DNA of 64,000 nt from Bordetella parapertussis (GCA_943328975.2 CALQCC020000009.1:1-64000), one strand, 5' to 3'; counted from the stretch's first letter, positions 25,061-34,159 are shown. The notes: generated by a model from the sequence alone, not told the origin. Numbers and translations are program-made.

Positions 25061-26302
25061 ATGCCGGATGATTTTTTGTTCCTCACCGAACTTGTGGGCC
25101 TCCGGGTCTTTGACCTGCGAGGCCGTCGCATCGGTGTGGTCAAAGATGCCGCGCTTGTCCCTCTAGTCCACCCCGTCCGCATCGATCGCTTCCTGATCGG
25201 AGGTGGCTCCGCATGGCTCTCCATCCGCCACGATCAAGTTCGTTCCATCTCCCTCGAAGGCATCTACCTTCGCGACGAAATTCTCACCCCGTACCACTCC
25301 GACGAATACATGTTGCGCCTCTCGCGCGACCTGCTCGACCAACAAATCATTGACTCCGAGGGCCGCAAAGTCGTCCGCGTCACCGATCTTACGTTCCGCA
25401 TCTGCCAGGAAAACGGCGGCGACATCCTGCTGATTGACGACGTCGATATCGGACTGCGCAGCATCTTCCGCCGTCTGGTGCAGGGAATCCTGCCTCCGCG
25501 CTGGATTCGCAAACTGCAAAGGCCCATCTCGCCGCTTTCCATTCGTTGGGAAGTCTGCAACATCCTGGAACACGACCCGCAGCGCCGCTTGCGCCTCAAC
25601 ATTTCCAACAAGCTGCTGGAAAAAATGCACCCGGCTGACTTGGCCGACATTGTAGAAGAACTCGGTCCGGATGACCGGCAGTCGCTCTTTGAAAACATGG
25701 ATCGCGAGGTGGCCGCCGACGCTCTGGCCGAAGTCGACCCCGACATTCAGGCGAGCATCTTGGAATCGCTAGAGGCCGAAATGGCTGCGGAAATCGTCGA
25801 GGAAATGTCCGCCGACCGAGCTGCCGACGTGCTTGCGGATCTGGACGAGCAAGCCAGCGAAGACATCCTGGAAGAAATGGAACACGACGAGCAGGAAGAG
25901 GTCCGCGAACTGCTCGAGTTCGACGAAGACTCGGCCGGCGGCTTGATGGACACGGAGTATCTGACCGTGTCTCAGACCGCGACCGTCGCAGACGCGATTC
26001 AAGCCCTGCGCGCAATGGAAGACATGCCGGAGACGCTCAATACCATCTTCCTGGTGGATGCGGAAGACCGGCTGGAGGCCTCCATCCCGGTCGCCCGCTT
26101 GTTCCTGCACGACGGTCACACTCCACTCGCGACACTCGTATCGGAGAAGAAGCGATCGGTGTCCGTGGACGAATCGCAAGATCGCGTTCTCGAAATGTTT
26201 GACAAGTACAACCTGCTGGCGCTGCCTGTGATCGGCAAGGACGGCAAACTCGCAGGCGTAATAAACGTGGACGACGTCGTCACCGTGTTGAGGCAACAGT
26301 GA
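25061..26302 (+). CDS. Soluble PRC-barrel / MgtE-N / CBS domain protein
   Basis: A 413-residue cytoplasmic protein with no membrane helices. It has PRC-barrel-like β-domains at about 10-150 (two repeats, GLRVFDLRGRRIGVVKDAAL and QQIIDSEGRKVVRVTDL), an MgtE N-terminal superhelix at about 185-295 (HPADLADIVEELGPDDRQSL, FDEDSAGGLMDTEYL), and a CBS pair at about 300-413 (ALPVIGKDGKLAGVINVDDVV). In MgtE these acidic N and CBS domains sense magnesium and gate the channel, but the MgtE pore is missing. The stop overlaps the start of an Nramp-type transporter (GTGA), so it is probably that transporter's magnesium-sensing partner. Confidence 0.85.
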   Translation: MPDDFLFLTELVGLRVFDLRGRRIGVVKDAALVPLVHPVRIDRFLIGGGSAWLSIRHDQVRSISLEGIYLRDEILTPYHSDEYMLRLSRDLLDQQIIDSEGRKVVRVTDLTFRICQENGGDILLIDDVDIGLRSIFRRLVQGILPPRWIRKLQRPISPLSIRWEVCNILEHDPQRRLRLNISNKLLEKMHPADLADIVEELGPDDRQSLFENMDREVAADALAEVDPDIQASILESLEAEMAAEIVEEMSADRAADVLADLDEQASEDILEEMEHDEQEEVRELLEFDEDSAGGLMDTEYLTVSQTATVADAIQALRAMEDMPETLNTIFLVDAEDRLEASIPVARLFLHDGHTPLATLVSEKKRSVSVDESQDRVLEMFDKYNLLALPVIGKDGKLAGVINVDDVVTVLRQQ

Positions 26303-27549
26303 CGCAATTATTAAAGCGGTTCAAGTATCAAATTGCCATCTTCTTCTCGGTCATCGGCCCGGGCTTCATCACCGCCATGGTCGACAACGACGCAGGCGGC
26401 ATCCTCACGTATTCGCAAGCGGGAGCCAAGTATGGCTACCTGCCTCTTTGGACACTGCTACCTATCACCATCCTGCTCATCGTGACGCAGGAGATGTGTT
26501 CGCGCATGGGTGCCGTCACCGAAAAAGGCCTCTCCGATCTTATCCGCGAAGAGTTCGGCCTCCGCACCACCTTCGTCGTCATGGCCCTGCTGGTGCTCGC
26601 CAATCTCACGAACGTGATCGCGAACTTCGCCGGCATTGCGACGTCTCTCGAGATCTTCGGCATCTCGCGCTACATCGCTGTTCCGGCCGGAGCGTTGATC
26701 GTATGGCTCCTGGTTGTGAAGGGAACCTACGCGTCGGTCGAGAAAATCTTCCTGTTTGCCTGCATCGTTTACGTCGCCTACATCGCATCCGGCGTTCTGG
26801 TCCAGCCGGATTGGAAGAAGGCCGCGATCAATAGCGTCACGCCGACGCTGATCTTCAGCGGTGGCTACATCGGCATGTTGATCGGCATGGTGGGTACCTC
26901 CGTTGCACCCTGGATGCAGTTCTATCTTCAGGCTGCGGTGGTGGAAAAGGGCGTCACCGCGAAGGAATACAAACAGTCGCGCATCGAAGTGATTGTGGGT
27001 TGTATCGCGATGTCCGTCATCGCTTTCTTTATCATCGTGGCGTGCGCTGGAGCCTACGCCAACAAGCCGCAGGACATCCAGACTGCCGCCGACGCCGCTG
27101 AGGGCCTACGTCCCTTCGGCCAGTTCGCAGCCCCGCTGTTTGCCGCTGGCCTGTTCAATGCGTCGCTCTTCGCTGCGTGCATCCTGCCATTATCAACTTC
27201 GTACTCGGTGTGCGAAGGCCTCGGGTTTGAATCCGGCGTCAACAAACGCTTCCGCGAAGCTCCCATCTTTTACTGGCTCTTCACGTCGCTCATCGTCGTC
27301 AGCGCCGCCGTCGTTCTTATTCCGGGGTTTCAACTTGTGAAAGTGATTCTGGCCTCGCAGGTTATCAACGGTATCCTGCTACCCATCATCCTGATCTTCA
27401 TGATCCTCTTGGTCAACAAGCCGAAGCTGATGCATGAGTGGGTGAATACGCTACCGCAAAACGTAGTGGGCTGGGTGGCCGTCGCCGCAATGATCGGACT
27501 CACCATGGCTTTAGTCGCCATCTCGATTCAAGATATGATGCGGACATGA
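26299..27549 (+). CDS. Nramp-related transporter, NRMT-like (probable Mg2+)
   Basis: A 416-residue SLC11-type transporter with about 11 membrane helices. The helix-1 metal motif DPGN is replaced by DAGG (residues 31-34, within MVDNDAGGILTYSQAG), and helix 6 reads TSVAPW (200-205) where Nramp has A-T-V-M-P-H. The changes Asn to Gly, Ala to Thr and Met to Ala are those I recall for Nramp-related magnesium transporters, which favour hydrated Mg2+ over Mn2+. GTG start overlaps the upstream MgtE-N/CBS gene and the stop overlaps the next gene (ATGA): a tightly coupled operon. Confidence 0.85.
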   Translation: MTQLLKRFKYQIAIFFSVIGPGFITAMVDNDAGGILTYSQAGAKYGYLPLWTLLPITILLIVTQEMCSRMGAVTEKGLSDLIREEFGLRTTFVVMALLVLANLTNVIANFAGIATSLEIFGISRYIAVPAGALIVWLLVVKGTYASVEKIFLFACIVYVAYIASGVLVQPDWKKAAINSVTPTLIFSGGYIGMLIGMVGTSVAPWMQFYLQAAVVEKGVTAKEYKQSRIEVIVGCIAMSVIAFFIIVACAGAYANKPQDIQTAADAAEGLRPFGQFAAPLFAAGLFNASLFAACILPLSTSYSVCEGLGFESGVNKRFREAPIFYWLFTSLIVVSAAVVLIPGFQLVKVILASQVINGILLPIILIFMILLVNKPKLMHEWVNTLPQNVVGWVAVAAMIGLTMALVAISIQDMMRT

Positions 27550-29225
27550 TTCCGCGTCTGGTCCTGATTCTTGGAACGGCACTTGCACTGTCCGCAGCCG
27601 ACCTTGGCCCCTTCGACAGCGAACTGCGGCCCATGATTGAGACCTACGCCGCGGATCTCGCCTCCATCGAACGCACATACCCGATCGAAATCAGCGCCGC
27701 TCGTCAGGCCCGCCTCGAACGCCTCTCCATCGACCAGGACGCCGCACTACAGGCCACCAACTTCGCCGCGCTGAGCCGCAATGGACAGATCGACTACATC
27801 CTCTTACGCAACGCCGTCGAGCGTCTGCGCGGGCGGGTCACTCTCGACCGCAGTCGCGCTGCCGAACTACAATCGCTGCTGCCTTTCTACTCCACCATCG
27901 TGGGCTTCGAAGAAACGCGCCGCCGCATGACGCCCGTCGATCCTTCGGTGATCGGACAACAACTCTCCGACCTAGCCAAGGCCATTGAAGCAGCGCAAGC
28001 CAATCGCTCCAAGGTCAACGCCAAAGCGACCGTCGTCAACCGAGCCGGCCTTCGCCTCAAAGAACTGCGCGAAACGCTCAAGGCTTGGTACGCGTTCTAC
28101 GATGGCTACGATCCCGTCTTCACCTGGTGGGCGCAGGACCCCTACAAGAAGGTCGACCAGGCGCTCGATACGTACGCGAAGACGCTCACGCCTTCCAGCA
28201 CCGCGCTCATCGGTGACCCCGTAGGCCGGCAGGCTCTGCTCGACGATCTATCGGCGAACATGATTCCGTACACGCCAGAGGAGTTGCTCTCATTAGCGCG
28301 CAAGGAGCTCGCGTGGTGTGAGCAAGAAATGATGAAGGCCTCGCGCGAGATGGGTTTCGGGGACGACTGGCACCGAGCCTTGGAGGCCGTCAAGAACAAG
28401 TACGTGCAACCCGGCCAGCAGCCCGAGTTGGTGCGCCGCCTGGCCGAAGAAGCGATCAACTTCGTCACGGCTCGCAACCTGGTAACGGTCCCCGCGCTCG
28501 CCCGCGAAGATTGGTGGGAAGAGATGCTCTCCCCCGAACGCCAACTCACTAGCCCCTTCTTCTTGGGCGGCGATTTGATCCTGGTCGCGTTCCCCACCAA
28601 CACCATGACGCAAGAGCAGAAGCTTATGACCATGCGCGGCAACAACGAACACTTCTCCCGCTCCGTCGTATTCCACGAATTGATCCCTGGGCATCACCTG
28701 CAAGGCTTCATGCAGGAGCGGTATCGGAAATATCGCCAGGTCTTTGAAACGCCCTTCTGGTCGGAGGGCAACGCCTTCTATTGGGAGCTCCTCCTATGGG
28801 ATCTCAACTTCCCGCGCGGCCCTGAAGACCGCGTCGGCATGTTGTTCTGGCACATGCACCGCGCCGCCCGCATCATCTTCTCGCTGAGCTTTCACTTGGA
28901 GCAAATGACCGCCGAACAGTCGGTCGACTTCCTGGTGGAACGAGTCGGCCACGAACGGGCGAACGCCGAAGCCGAAGTGCGCCGCTCCATCGACGGATCC
29001 TACGAACCTATCTATCAGTCCGCGTACATGCTCGGGGCGCTGCAATTCTACGCGCTGCACAAGGAATTGGTGGACTCAGGAAAGATGACGAATCGCGACT
29101 TCCACGACGCTCTATTGAAGGAAAACAGCATCCCCGTAGAATTGATCCGCGCGGACCTCACCGGCCAGCCGCTCACTCGCGACTACAAGCCGAGTTGGCG
29201 TTTTTACGACTTGCCCAAGAATTGA
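27546..29225 (+). CDS. Secreted DUF885 family (metallopeptidase-like) protein
   Basis: A 559-residue exported protein with a signal peptide (LVLILGTALALSAADLG). The core follows the DUF885 pattern, including the zinc-site-like HELIPGHHLQGFMQ (His377, Glu378 and further His383/His384) and a C-terminal GALQFYALHKELVDSG. Such proteins are predicted zinc carboxypeptidases of thermolysin-like fold. Its ATG overlaps the transporter stop, linking it to the metal transport operon, although a role in metal transport is not evident. The 3' end overlaps the convergent hydratase gene by 22 bases. Confidence 0.82.
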   Translation: MIPRLVLILGTALALSAADLGPFDSELRPMIETYAADLASIERTYPIEISAARQARLERLSIDQDAALQATNFAALSRNGQIDYILLRNAVERLRGRVTLDRSRAAELQSLLPFYSTIVGFEETRRRMTPVDPSVIGQQLSDLAKAIEAAQANRSKVNAKATVVNRAGLRLKELRETLKAWYAFYDGYDPVFTWWAQDPYKKVDQALDTYAKTLTPSSTALIGDPVGRQALLDDLSANMIPYTPEELLSLARKELAWCEQEMMKASREMGFGDDWHRALEAVKNKYVQPGQQPELVRRLAEEAINFVTARNLVTVPALAREDWWEEMLSPERQLTSPFFLGGDLILVAFPTNTMTQEQKLMTMRGNNEHFSRSVVFHELIPGHHLQGFMQERYRKYRQVFETPFWSEGNAFYWELLLWDLNFPRGPEDRVGMLFWHMHRAARIIFSLSFHLEQMTAEQSVDFLVERVGHERANAEAEVRRSIDGSYEPIYQSAYMLGALQFYALHKELVDSGKMTNRDFHDALLKENSIPVELIRADLTGQPLTRDYKPSWRFYDLPKN

Positions 29226-29950
29226 TTGAAGCCTTTGCGCGCGTCCGGCGTCATGCGCGCCAGCGCGTTGCCGTAAAGCCCAGCGTGGATCGCGGCTTCG
29301 AACGTCATTCCATCAATGTGATAGAAGAGATCCTTCGTAAGCGACATCGCCGAGGCGGATTTGGACGCGATATTCGCCACGTATGCATCGACTTGGGCTT
29401 CAAACTCGTCGGTGGCAAAAACGTGATTCACGATTCCGAGCTCCAGAGCGGTCGCGACCGGAATCGAATCCCCCAGCGCCACAATCTCAAACGCTCGCTT
29501 CTCGCCCACCAACCGCCGCAACAGTGACATCACGATCGCAGCCACAAAGCCCAAGTTCACTTCCGGATAGCAAAATTCCGCCGTGTCCGTGGCCACGATC
29601 AAGTCGCTCGCGGTGGCCAGTCCGCAGCCGCCGCCGATCGCGCGCCCGTGGACAGCGGAGACAATCGGCTTCGGGTTGCGCCGCATCGCCCGATACAACT
29701 CCGCCAGTGCCCGAGCCGACGCCATGTGGTCCAGAACTTCATCGGACTGCGTCAGAGCCTTCAAGTCCAAACCTGCGCAGAAGTCCCGGCCCTCGCCGCG
29801 CAGAAGAATCACGCGGACGGCCGAATCGGCAGCAGCGCGATCCAGAGCCGCACGAAGTTCCGCCACCATCTCCGGATTCATTGCGTTGCGCTTCTCGGGG
29901 CGATTCAGCGTGATGCGCGCGATGCCATCGGCAACACTGACTTTAATCAA
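29204..29950 (-). CDS. Enoyl-CoA hydratase/isomerase family protein
   Basis: A 248-residue crotonase. The CoA/oxyanion-hole segments are present: NRPEKRNAMNPEMVAEL, GRDFCAGLDLKAL and VHGRAIGGGCGLATASDLIVA, with EVNLGFVAAIVMSLLRRLVG after them. In crotonases two Glu residues hydrate enoyl-CoA; here the first position is Gly/Gly-Cys (GGGCGLA), while the second region has EVNLGFV, so hydratase activity is uncertain and another crotonase reaction is possible. TTG start overlaps the upstream AtuA C-terminal gene by eight bases. Last gene of the fadE operon. Confidence 0.85.
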   Translation of the reverse strand: MIKVSVADGIARITLNRPEKRNAMNPEMVAELRAALDRAAADSAVRVILLRGEGRDFCAGLDLKALTQSDEVLDHMASARALAELYRAMRRNPKPIVSAVHGRAIGGGCGLATASDLIVATDTAEFCYPEVNLGFVAAIVMSLLRRLVGEKRAFEIVALGDSIPVATALELGIVNHVFATDEFEAQVDAYVANIASKSASAMSLTKDLFYHIDGMTFEAAIHAGLYGNALARMTPDARKGFNQFLGKS

Positions 29951-30260
29951 CGTCGATCTCCATGCGCAGAAGCGCGCTGCTATAGGTCTTGCCTTGCGGG
30001 TCGGCTTTCAACGCGAACGTGCCGCCACCATCCAGAGCCTCATGCAGCAGGAAATTCATCGCCTCCAAATTGGGCAACTCGAACCGTTCCACTTTTCCCA
30101 AACAAATTACCATGAAATGTTCTTTAACCCGCTCCGCCGTGACTTCTCGGACCAGCAGCGGGTAGTCCTCGGGACGATTCGCAATCAACCCGATGTTGAC
30201 GCGATCCCCCTTATCGCCGGAGCGCGCATGCGCCAATTCGATTAGTCTTCGCTTCGCCAC
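29943..30260 (-). CDS. AtuA C-terminal domain protein (split form)
   Basis: A 105-residue protein equal to the C-terminal domain of AtuA/DUF1446 proteins: [19 protein letters not shown], a central [17 protein letters not shown] and [21 protein letters not shown]. In Pseudomonas this domain is fused to the large AtuA domain; here it is a separate polypeptide whose GTG start lies 19 bases inside the end of the large-domain gene. The two chains probably assemble into one enzyme or complex for branched or isoprenoid acyl-CoA breakdown. Confidence 0.85.
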   Translation of the reverse strand: MAKRRLIELAHARSGDKGDRVNIGLIANRPEDYPLLVREVTAERVKEHFMVICLGKVERFELPNLEAMNFLLHEALDGGGTFALKADPQGKTYSSALLRMEIDVD

Positions 30261-31612
30261 ACCGCCACCTCCGCATTTACTTCCGACTTCGGAATCAACG
30301 CCGGCCAGAACGCGACGATCTCCTCCACCTGCGGCCGTCCCAAGCCGAGTCCCGTTGCCACCGGCGGACCGCTCAACGCCAAAGGCGGGATCTCGCGCGT
30401 GAAGCGCTCCACCATCTTTCGATCGTGCGACCGCACTCCGAAGCGCAGCACCACTTCCGGCAAGTGCGGCTCAATCTCCGCCGATGGCACAGCCGCCGCG
30501 ATCCCGTGACACGCACCCGCGCCGAGGAACTCCGTACGCATCGCGTCGAACTTCAGCCCGAGCCGTTCCAACCGTTCGCGCAAAATCCGGTCGGCCGCCC
30601 GAGCTTTCTTCAAGGCGTCCGGCCATGCGTACGCCATCTGCCCCAGCGCTTTGTAGCCCGCACTGTAACTGATGGAAACTTTGTAGAAGTTGGTCGACGG
30701 CTGCCCCTTGATGCCCTTGAAGCGCACACGATCCGGCCCGTCCTGGTGCAACTGAATGGTGGTGAAGTCGGCCACAACGTCCGGCGTAATGTACGCGCGC
30801 GGATCGCCGATTTCGTAGAGCAACTGTTCCTTCACGCTCGCGACCGTGATTCGCCCTCCGGTGCCTGCGTGTTTCGTCACGGCGAACGTCGAGTCGGGTT
30901 CCGCCTCGATGATTGGGTACCCTACATCCGCCAGGTGAGGAATCGTCTCCCAATCCACCTGACAGTTGCCGCCCGACCCCTGCGCGCCGCATTCGGCAAC
31001 GTGCCCCGCGATGATGCCGGAAGACAGTCGATCCCAATCCGTGGAGCTCCATCCGAACTCGTGGATCATCGGGGCCAGCACTAGTGCAGCATCCGCCACG
31101 CGCCCACTTACCACGACGTTCGCGCCACGCTTCAACGCGTCGGCCACAGGGAATGCCCCCAGGTACGCATTGGCGCGCTGCACGCGGTCGCGGATGGATT
31201 CCAGCGGAGCGCCCGTATCCATGTTTCGCAGTTCGATCCCGCGCTGCAAGATGGGGTCGAGTTGGTCGGTAATATCGTCGCCCGTGACCGTGGCCACCGT
31301 CAGCGGAATCTTCTGCTGCCGGGCGACTTCGAGTAACGCGTCTTTGCAACCGAACGGATTCACGCCGCCGGCGTTCGCGATCACTCGCACGTTGCGATCC
31401 CGCAAGTCCGGCAGCAGGCGTCCGATCAAATCCACGAAGTCGCGCGCGTAGCCAGCCTTGGGATCGCGCGAGCGCTGCTTCTCCAGGATCGACATCGTGA
31501 CCTCGGCCAAGTAGTCGAGCGTCAAGTAGTCAATGGGTCCACGGCGAACCTGTTCCACGGGAGCCTCTAGCGAGTCGCCCCAAAAACCTTGCCCGTTCGC
31601 GATCCGGATCAT
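30242..31612 (-). CDS. atuA: AtuA family acyclic terpene utilisation protein (large domain)
   Basis: A 456-residue DUF1446 protein. Characteristic blocks are [15 protein letters not shown] at the N-terminus, [39 protein letters not shown], and [19 protein letters not shown]. In Pseudomonas AtuA is required for citronellol/geraniol catabolism, but its reaction is not settled. Here it sits between an acyl-CoA dehydrogenase and a crotonase, without the biotin carboxylase pair of the atu cluster, so the substrate is likely some branched acyl-CoA. Three bases separate it from fadE. Confidence 0.85.
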   Translation of the reverse strand: MIRIANGQGFWGDSLEAPVEQVRRGPIDYLTLDYLAEVTMSILEKQRSRDPKAGYARDFVDLIGRLLPDLRDRNVRVIANAGGVNPFGCKDALLEVARQQKIPLTVATVTGDDITDQLDPILQRGIELRNMDTGAPLESIRDRVQRANAYLGAFPVADALKRGANVVVSGRVADAALVLAPMIHEFGWSSTDWDRLSSGIIAGHVAECGAQGSGGNCQVDWETIPHLADVGYPIIEAEPDSTFAVTKHAGTGGRITVASVKEQLLYEIGDPRAYITPDVVADFTTIQLHQDGPDRVRFKGIKGQPSTNFYKVSISYSAGYKALGQMAYAWPDALKKARAADRILRERLERLGLKFDAMRTEFLGAGACHGIAAAVPSAEIEPHLPEVVLRFGVRSHDRKMVERFTREIPPLALSGPPVATGLGLGRPQVEEIVAFWPALIPKSEVNAEVAVWRSED

Positions 31613-31615
31613 GCT

Positions 31616-33184
31616 TTACACAGTGTACTTGCCCGCGTCGAGCAAGCGTGCGGCGATGCGTCGGCGAATGGGCACGGTGTTCACGGCGGGGCGCGCGAAA
31701 GGAGGCAGCTTCTGCCCACAGGCCGCCAGCACCAGCCGCCACGCGGACTCGATCTGCGTGGTGGCGAATTCGCGGAATACTTCCGCCATGTCGCGCATGT
31801 GTTCGCTGTTCGCCTGCTCCGCGCGTAGTTCGGCTGACTCCAGAGCGTAGGTGTACATCAAAACGTCGGTGGTGGCGGCCACCACTTCCTGCTGCGATTC
31901 ATCGACAAGATTCAGCAGCGAATCCTCGGGCAGTTTGATTCTACCTGCGCGAGCGCGCTTCAACAGCATCGTCGTCGCCAGCACTCGGTTAATTTCGTTG
32001 GTGCCTTCAAAGATGCGATAGATGCGCGCGTCGCGATAGATCCGCTCTACCGCGTAATCCTGATGGTAGCCGTAGCCGCCATGGATCTGAACCGCTTCAT
32101 CGGTAACGAAGCCTAGTGTCTCCGAGCCAAATATTTTCGCCAGCGAACATTCCACGGCGAACTCTTCCACGGCACCCAACAGTGGCCGTTCCGGCTGCAG
32201 GCTTTGAACGTTGCCTACGATGCGATACGCCATCGACTCATTCACGAACATGCGCGTACACATTTCGGCGAGCTTGTGCTGGATCATCCCGAACTCGCCA
32301 ATCGATTTTCCGAATGCCTTGCGTTCGCGCGCGTAGCGAAGGGAATGCGCCAGCGCTTCCTTGGATTCGCCGTGCGCGAACATGGCCAGCTTGAGCCGTC
32401 CCAGGTTGAGGATATTGAAGGCGATGACGTGCCCGCGCCCGATTTCACCCAGAACGTTCTCCACCGGCACATGGACGTTGTCGAAGTAGACAGCGGTGGT
32501 GGAGGCTCCCTTGAGACCCATCTTCTTCTCTTCGGCGCCCGCGGAGACGCCAGCAAAACCGCGCTCCACCAGGAACGCGGTGAACTGTTCGCCGTTCACT
32601 TTGGCGAAGACGGTAAACAGGTCTGCGAAGCCGCCGTTCGTGATCCACATCTTCTGCCCGTTCAAGATGTAATGCTTGCCATCCGGTGAAAGCTCGGCCC
32701 GGGTGCGGGTGTTCAACGCGTCGGAGCCGGCTTGGGGCTCGGTGAGGCAATACGCAGCCACCAGTTCCGCAGTGACCAGCCGCGGGAGGTAGCGCTGTTT
32801 CTGCTCTTCGGTTCCGAAGATCAAGACCGGCAACGCGCCGATGCCCGCCTGCGCCCCGTGGCACGACGCGTAGGACGCATCCCGGGCGATGCTCTCGGTC
32901 ACGATCATCGCGGAGGCAAGGTCCATCTCCATGCCGCCATAGGCTTCGGGAACCATCGTGGCCACTAGCCCCACTTCGGCGGATTTCACCAGCACCCGCC
33001 GCAGAACGGCAAAGTCCTGATGCAGAATGGCTTCGAGGTTCGGTTCAACTTCGTTGCGATAGAATTCCTCGGTCGCGCGAGCGATGGCACGATGTTCCTC
33101 CGTGAAGTCTTCCGGCGTGAAGATGCGGGTCGGGGGTTGGAGGAGGAAGGATCCTCCGTAGGCGGTGCTGTTTGGAGTGCTCAA
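31616..33184 (-). CDS. fadE: Acyl-CoA dehydrogenase
   Basis: A 522-residue FAD enzyme introducing the α,β double bond in acyl-CoA. N-domain (PEAYGGMEMDLASAMIVTES), flavin loop (YCLTEPQAGSDA, KMWITNGGFADLFTVFAKV), and C-domain (VQIHGGYGYHQDYAVERIYRDARIYRIFEGTNEINR with the likely catalytic Glu) are clear. A further 100-residue C-terminal helical extension makes it longer than the usual 380, as in VLCAD-like members. TTG start; a TACACT box lies eight bases upstream, overlapping the promoter of the divergent ppiC-like gene. Confidence 0.93.
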   Translation of the reverse strand: MSTPNSTAYGGSFLLQPPTRIFTPEDFTEEHRAIARATEEFYRNEVEPNLEAILHQDFAVLRRVLVKSAEVGLVATMVPEAYGGMEMDLASAMIVTESIARDASYASCHGAQAGIGALPVLIFGTEEQKQRYLPRLVTAELVAAYCLTEPQAGSDALNTRTRAELSPDGKHYILNGQKMWITNGGFADLFTVFAKVNGEQFTAFLVERGFAGVSAGAEEKKMGLKGASTTAVYFDNVHVPVENVLGEIGRGHVIAFNILNLGRLKLAMFAHGESKEALAHSLRYARERKAFGKSIGEFGMIQHKLAEMCTRMFVNESMAYRIVGNVQSLQPERPLLGAVEEFAVECSLAKIFGSETLGFVTDEAVQIHGGYGYHQDYAVERIYRDARIYRIFEGTNEINRVLATTMLLKRARAGRIKLPEDSLLNLVDESQQEVVAATTDVLMYTYALESAELRAEQANSEHMRDMAEVFREFATTQIESAWRLVLAACGQKLPPFARPAVNTVPIRRRIAARLLDAGKYTV

Positions 33185-33192
33185 TCCCCTCT

Positions 33193-33198
33193 AGTGTA
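33193..33198 (-). promoter_or_regulatory. Candidate -10 box for the fadE operon (leaderless)
   Basis: On the minus strand TACACT, then AGAGGGGA and the TTG at 33184. It shares two base pairs with the opposite-facing TATGCT at 33197-33202, so the two promoters cannot be occupied together. Confidence 0.4.
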
Positions 33199-33202
33199 TG
33201 CT
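33197..33202 (+). promoter_or_regulatory. Candidate -10 box for the PpiC-like gene (leaderless)
   Basis: TATGCT followed by eight bases (GAGAATGT) and the ATG at 33211. No Shine-Dalgarno sequence is present. It overlaps the opposite-facing fadE box. Confidence 0.4.
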
Positions 33203-33210
33203 GAGAATGT

Positions 33211-34086
33211 ATGAAAAAGTTCCTCCTTCTGACGATGGCGGCTGCTGCCGCGTGGGCCCAGGGTACCGTGGCTGACCCGGTGGTGTTGACGGTTGGCACT
33301 GAAAAAATCACGAAGTCGATGTTCGACAACATCATCGCGACTTTGAACGACCAGCAGCGGGCGTCGCTGGTGACCCCCGAAGCGCGTCGGAGTCTGGCGG
33401 AGCAAATTTCGGAATTGAAAATGATGGCGCAAGAAGCCCGTGTGCGTCGCTTGGATCAATCTCCCGCCATCCAAAGCAAGATCGTGCTGCAGGCTGAGAC
33501 CGTACTGGCACAGGCCGTGTTCGCCGAAATGGTGAAGGTGTCGCCCGCTGAAGCGGACATGCAGAACTACTACAAAGATCACGAGAAGGAATGGATGGAG
33601 GCGAAAGGCCGCCACATTCTGCTGCGCTTTGAAGGCTCGCGCGTCCCTCCCCGTGACGGCAAGACCGAAATCTCTGAAGAGAAGGCTCTGGAAAATGCGA
33701 AGGCGTTGCGGGCCAAGATCGTAGCGGGCGCATCTTTCGCGGAACTTGCCAAGACCGAGTCGGACGATGTCGGATCGGGCGAAAGCGGCGGCGATCTGGG
33801 ATCGTTCACGCCGGGCTCGATGGTAGAAGAGTTCGATAAGGTTGCATTTGAGATTTCTGTGGGACAAGTCAGCGAACCGGTGAAGTCGGCGTTCGGCTAC
33901 CATTTGATCCTGATCGATTCGCGCGGCGCCAAGAAGTTTGAAGAAGTGCGCGCCGAAATCGAGGCAGCAATGAAGCCGGAACTGGGCAACAAAGCGGTGG
34001 AGGCCCTGAAGGCCAAGACCACGGTTGTTTACGACGAAGGTTATTTCGGCAAGCCGGGCGCAGCGGCCCCGGCGCCTCTGAACTAG
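33211..34086 (+). CDS. Parvulin-type peptidyl-prolyl isomerase (PpiC/SurA-like)
   Basis: A 291-residue periplasmic folding factor. A signal peptide (to about residue 17) precedes an N-terminal chaperone part (about 25-125) with SLAEQISELKMMAQEA. The parvulin domain spans about 130-250 (AKGRHILLRFEGS, GASFAELAKTESDDVGSGESGGDLGSFTPGSMVEEFDKVAF, VKSAFGYHLILID). The C-terminus is Ala/Pro rich. It probably assists outer-membrane protein folding alongside the SurA-N-like protein at 45090. Confidence 0.9.
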   Translation: MKKFLLLTMAAAAAWAQGTVADPVVLTVGTEKITKSMFDNIIATLNDQQRASLVTPEARRSLAEQISELKMMAQEARVRRLDQSPAIQSKIVLQAETVLAQAVFAEMVKVSPAEADMQNYYKDHEKEWMEAKGRHILLRFEGSRVPPRDGKTEISEEKALENAKALRAKIVAGASFAELAKTESDDVGSGESGGDLGSFTPGSMVEEFDKVAFEISVGQVSEPVKSAFGYHLILIDSRGAKKFEEVRAEIEAAMKPELGNKAVEALKAKTTVVYDEGYFGKPGAAAPAPLN

Positions 34087-34091
34087 GCCGG

Positions 34092-34119
34092 TTGCAGTGA
34101 CCGGGAATTCTGGTACTAT
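34092..34119 (+). promoter_or_regulatory. σ70-type promoter of the infC leader
   Basis: TTGCAG (34092-34097), a 16-base spacer and TACTAT (34114-34119) preceded by TGG, an extended -10. Transcription would start at about 34126, one base before the ATG of a tiny leader ORF. Confidence 0.55.
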
Positions 34120-34126
34120 CAGAAAC

Positions 34127-34159
34127 ATGACGATCTCTATCCGCGAGTCTGTTGCTTAA
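34127..34159 (+). CDS. Putative 10-residue leader peptide upstream of infC
   Basis: ATG at 34127, only seven bases after the -10 box, opens a ten-residue ORF (MTISIRESVA) whose TAA stop shares a base with the infC ATG (TAATG). infC itself has no Shine-Dalgarno sequence, so ribosomes finishing this leader could reinitiate on infC. The leader would be translated from a leaderless transcript, a mode in which IF-3 normally interferes, making it a possible autoregulatory device. It may also be chance; conservation is needed. Confidence 0.4.
   Translation: MTISIRESVA

Noticed and set aside
29204-29225. Frameshift where the DUF885 and hydratase genes overlap
   Set aside because: The genes converge on opposite strands and both end with normal family C-termini, so the 22-base overlap is simply tight packing.
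30471-31349. A 292-codon frame inside atuA
   Set aside because: Same-strand shadow of atuA with Arg/Gly/Ala bias and no recognisable motif.
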